From Acidobacteriota bacterium (GTDB lineage Bacteria; Acidobacteriota; Holophagae; Thermotomaculales; Thermotomaculaceae), in contig WFPG01000043.1 of NCBI GenBank assembly GCA_015487755.1, positions 1 to 6,927 of the forward strand: 6,927 nucleotides of DNA. The letters are read 5' to 3'. Position numbers and translations under genes: made by a program. This document shows, piece after piece, positions 6,759-6,927 of this stretch. The notes under the pieces were generated by a model that ran no database searches, was not told the DNA's origin, and saw nothing but the letters and a program-made list of their open reading frames with translations. How positions within the stretch are numbered: the first letter of the stretch is position 1; each line of letters begins with the position of its first letter.

Positions 6759-6927
6759 ATGTTCTGGAGAATTAAAACAATTCACTTTATAGGCATAGGC
6801 GGAACGGGAATGAGCGGAATTGCTGAGGTTTTGCACAATTTGAAGTTTAATGTTCAGGGCTCGGATATGAGCAGGTCTGTTTATACCGAGAGGCTTGAGA
6901 AGATAGGGATAAAGGTTTTCTATGGAC
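6759..6927 (+). CDS. murC: UDP-N-acetylmuramate--L-alanine ligase, N-terminal fragment (3' end beyond window)
   Basis: MurC adds L-Ala to UDP-MurNAc, the first stem-peptide step. The window holds 56 complete codons before it ends mid-codon. The N-terminal UDP-binding motif is clear: [17 protein letters not shown] at residues 9-25, with the glycine-rich G-x-G-G-x-G-M-S-G loop at 12-20. It is followed by GSD at 34-36, the end of the second strand of the Rossmann-like fold. This pattern distinguishes MurC from the other three Mur ligases. The ATG at 6759 leaves eight residues before the first strand, a normal length, and has a ribosome binding site. The ATP-binding and C-terminal domains are outside the window, so integrity cannot be judged. 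It takes the place murG normally has after ftsW. Confidence 0.95.
   Translation, partial: MFWRIKTIHFIGIGGTGMSGIAEVLHNLKFNVQGSDMSRSVYTERLEKIGIKVFYG

Noticed and set aside
1..6927. Mobile element, CRISPR array, RNA gene, riboswitch or rho-independent terminator
   Set aside because: Coding density is near total, there is no intergenic gap longer than 2 bases, and no direct repeat array, tRNA-like fold or GC hairpin followed by a T-run was seen.

Overview
The window is a block of a division and cell wall (dcw) cluster. Six genes all run on the + strand: ftsI (5' end outside the window), murE, murF, murD, ftsW and murC (3' end outside). There is essentially no non-coding DNA: the junctions are 1-, 4-, 4- and 11-base overlaps and one 2-base gap. 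No internal promoter, terminator, RNA gene, repeat array, CRISPR array or mobile element is visible. The layout suggests one polycistronic, translationally coupled operon.

Region by region: bases 1-1514 encode the C-terminal part of a class B penicillin-binding protein (division transpeptidase FtsI) ending in one short PASTA-like domain. Bases 1514-2935 encode MurE, which carries the DNPR motif of enzymes that add meso-diaminopimelate. Bases 2932-4302 encode MurF, 4299-5612 MurD and 5602-6756 the SEDS glycosyltransferase FtsW. Bases 6759-6927 encode the first 56 residues of MurC. Together the products make the UDP-MurNAc-pentapeptide stem (MurC, MurD, MurE, MurF, in pathway order) and polymerise and cross-link septal peptidoglycan (FtsW with FtsI).

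The main departure from the classical order (ftsI-murE-murF-mraY-murD-ftsW-murG-murC) is that mraY is absent between murF and murD, and murG is absent between ftsW and murC. These are the two lipid-linked steps, and the sites where they usually sit are closed by overlaps or a 2-base gap. FtsW is also divergent: its large extracytoplasmic loop carries extra residues, and a normally glycine-rich motif just before the catalytic Asp is replaced.

The organism is a bacterium with DAP-type peptidoglycan and a clearly AT-rich genome. Arginine is mostly AGA/AGG, with CGN codons rare. The gene order resembles Gram-negative dcw clusters, whereas a PASTA tail on the division PBP is best known from Firmicutes but also occurs in several other phyla. 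I cannot assign a phylum from this window. Nothing here looks horizontally acquired or like a new accessory system; it is core genome with an unusual gene content and a divergent FtsW.
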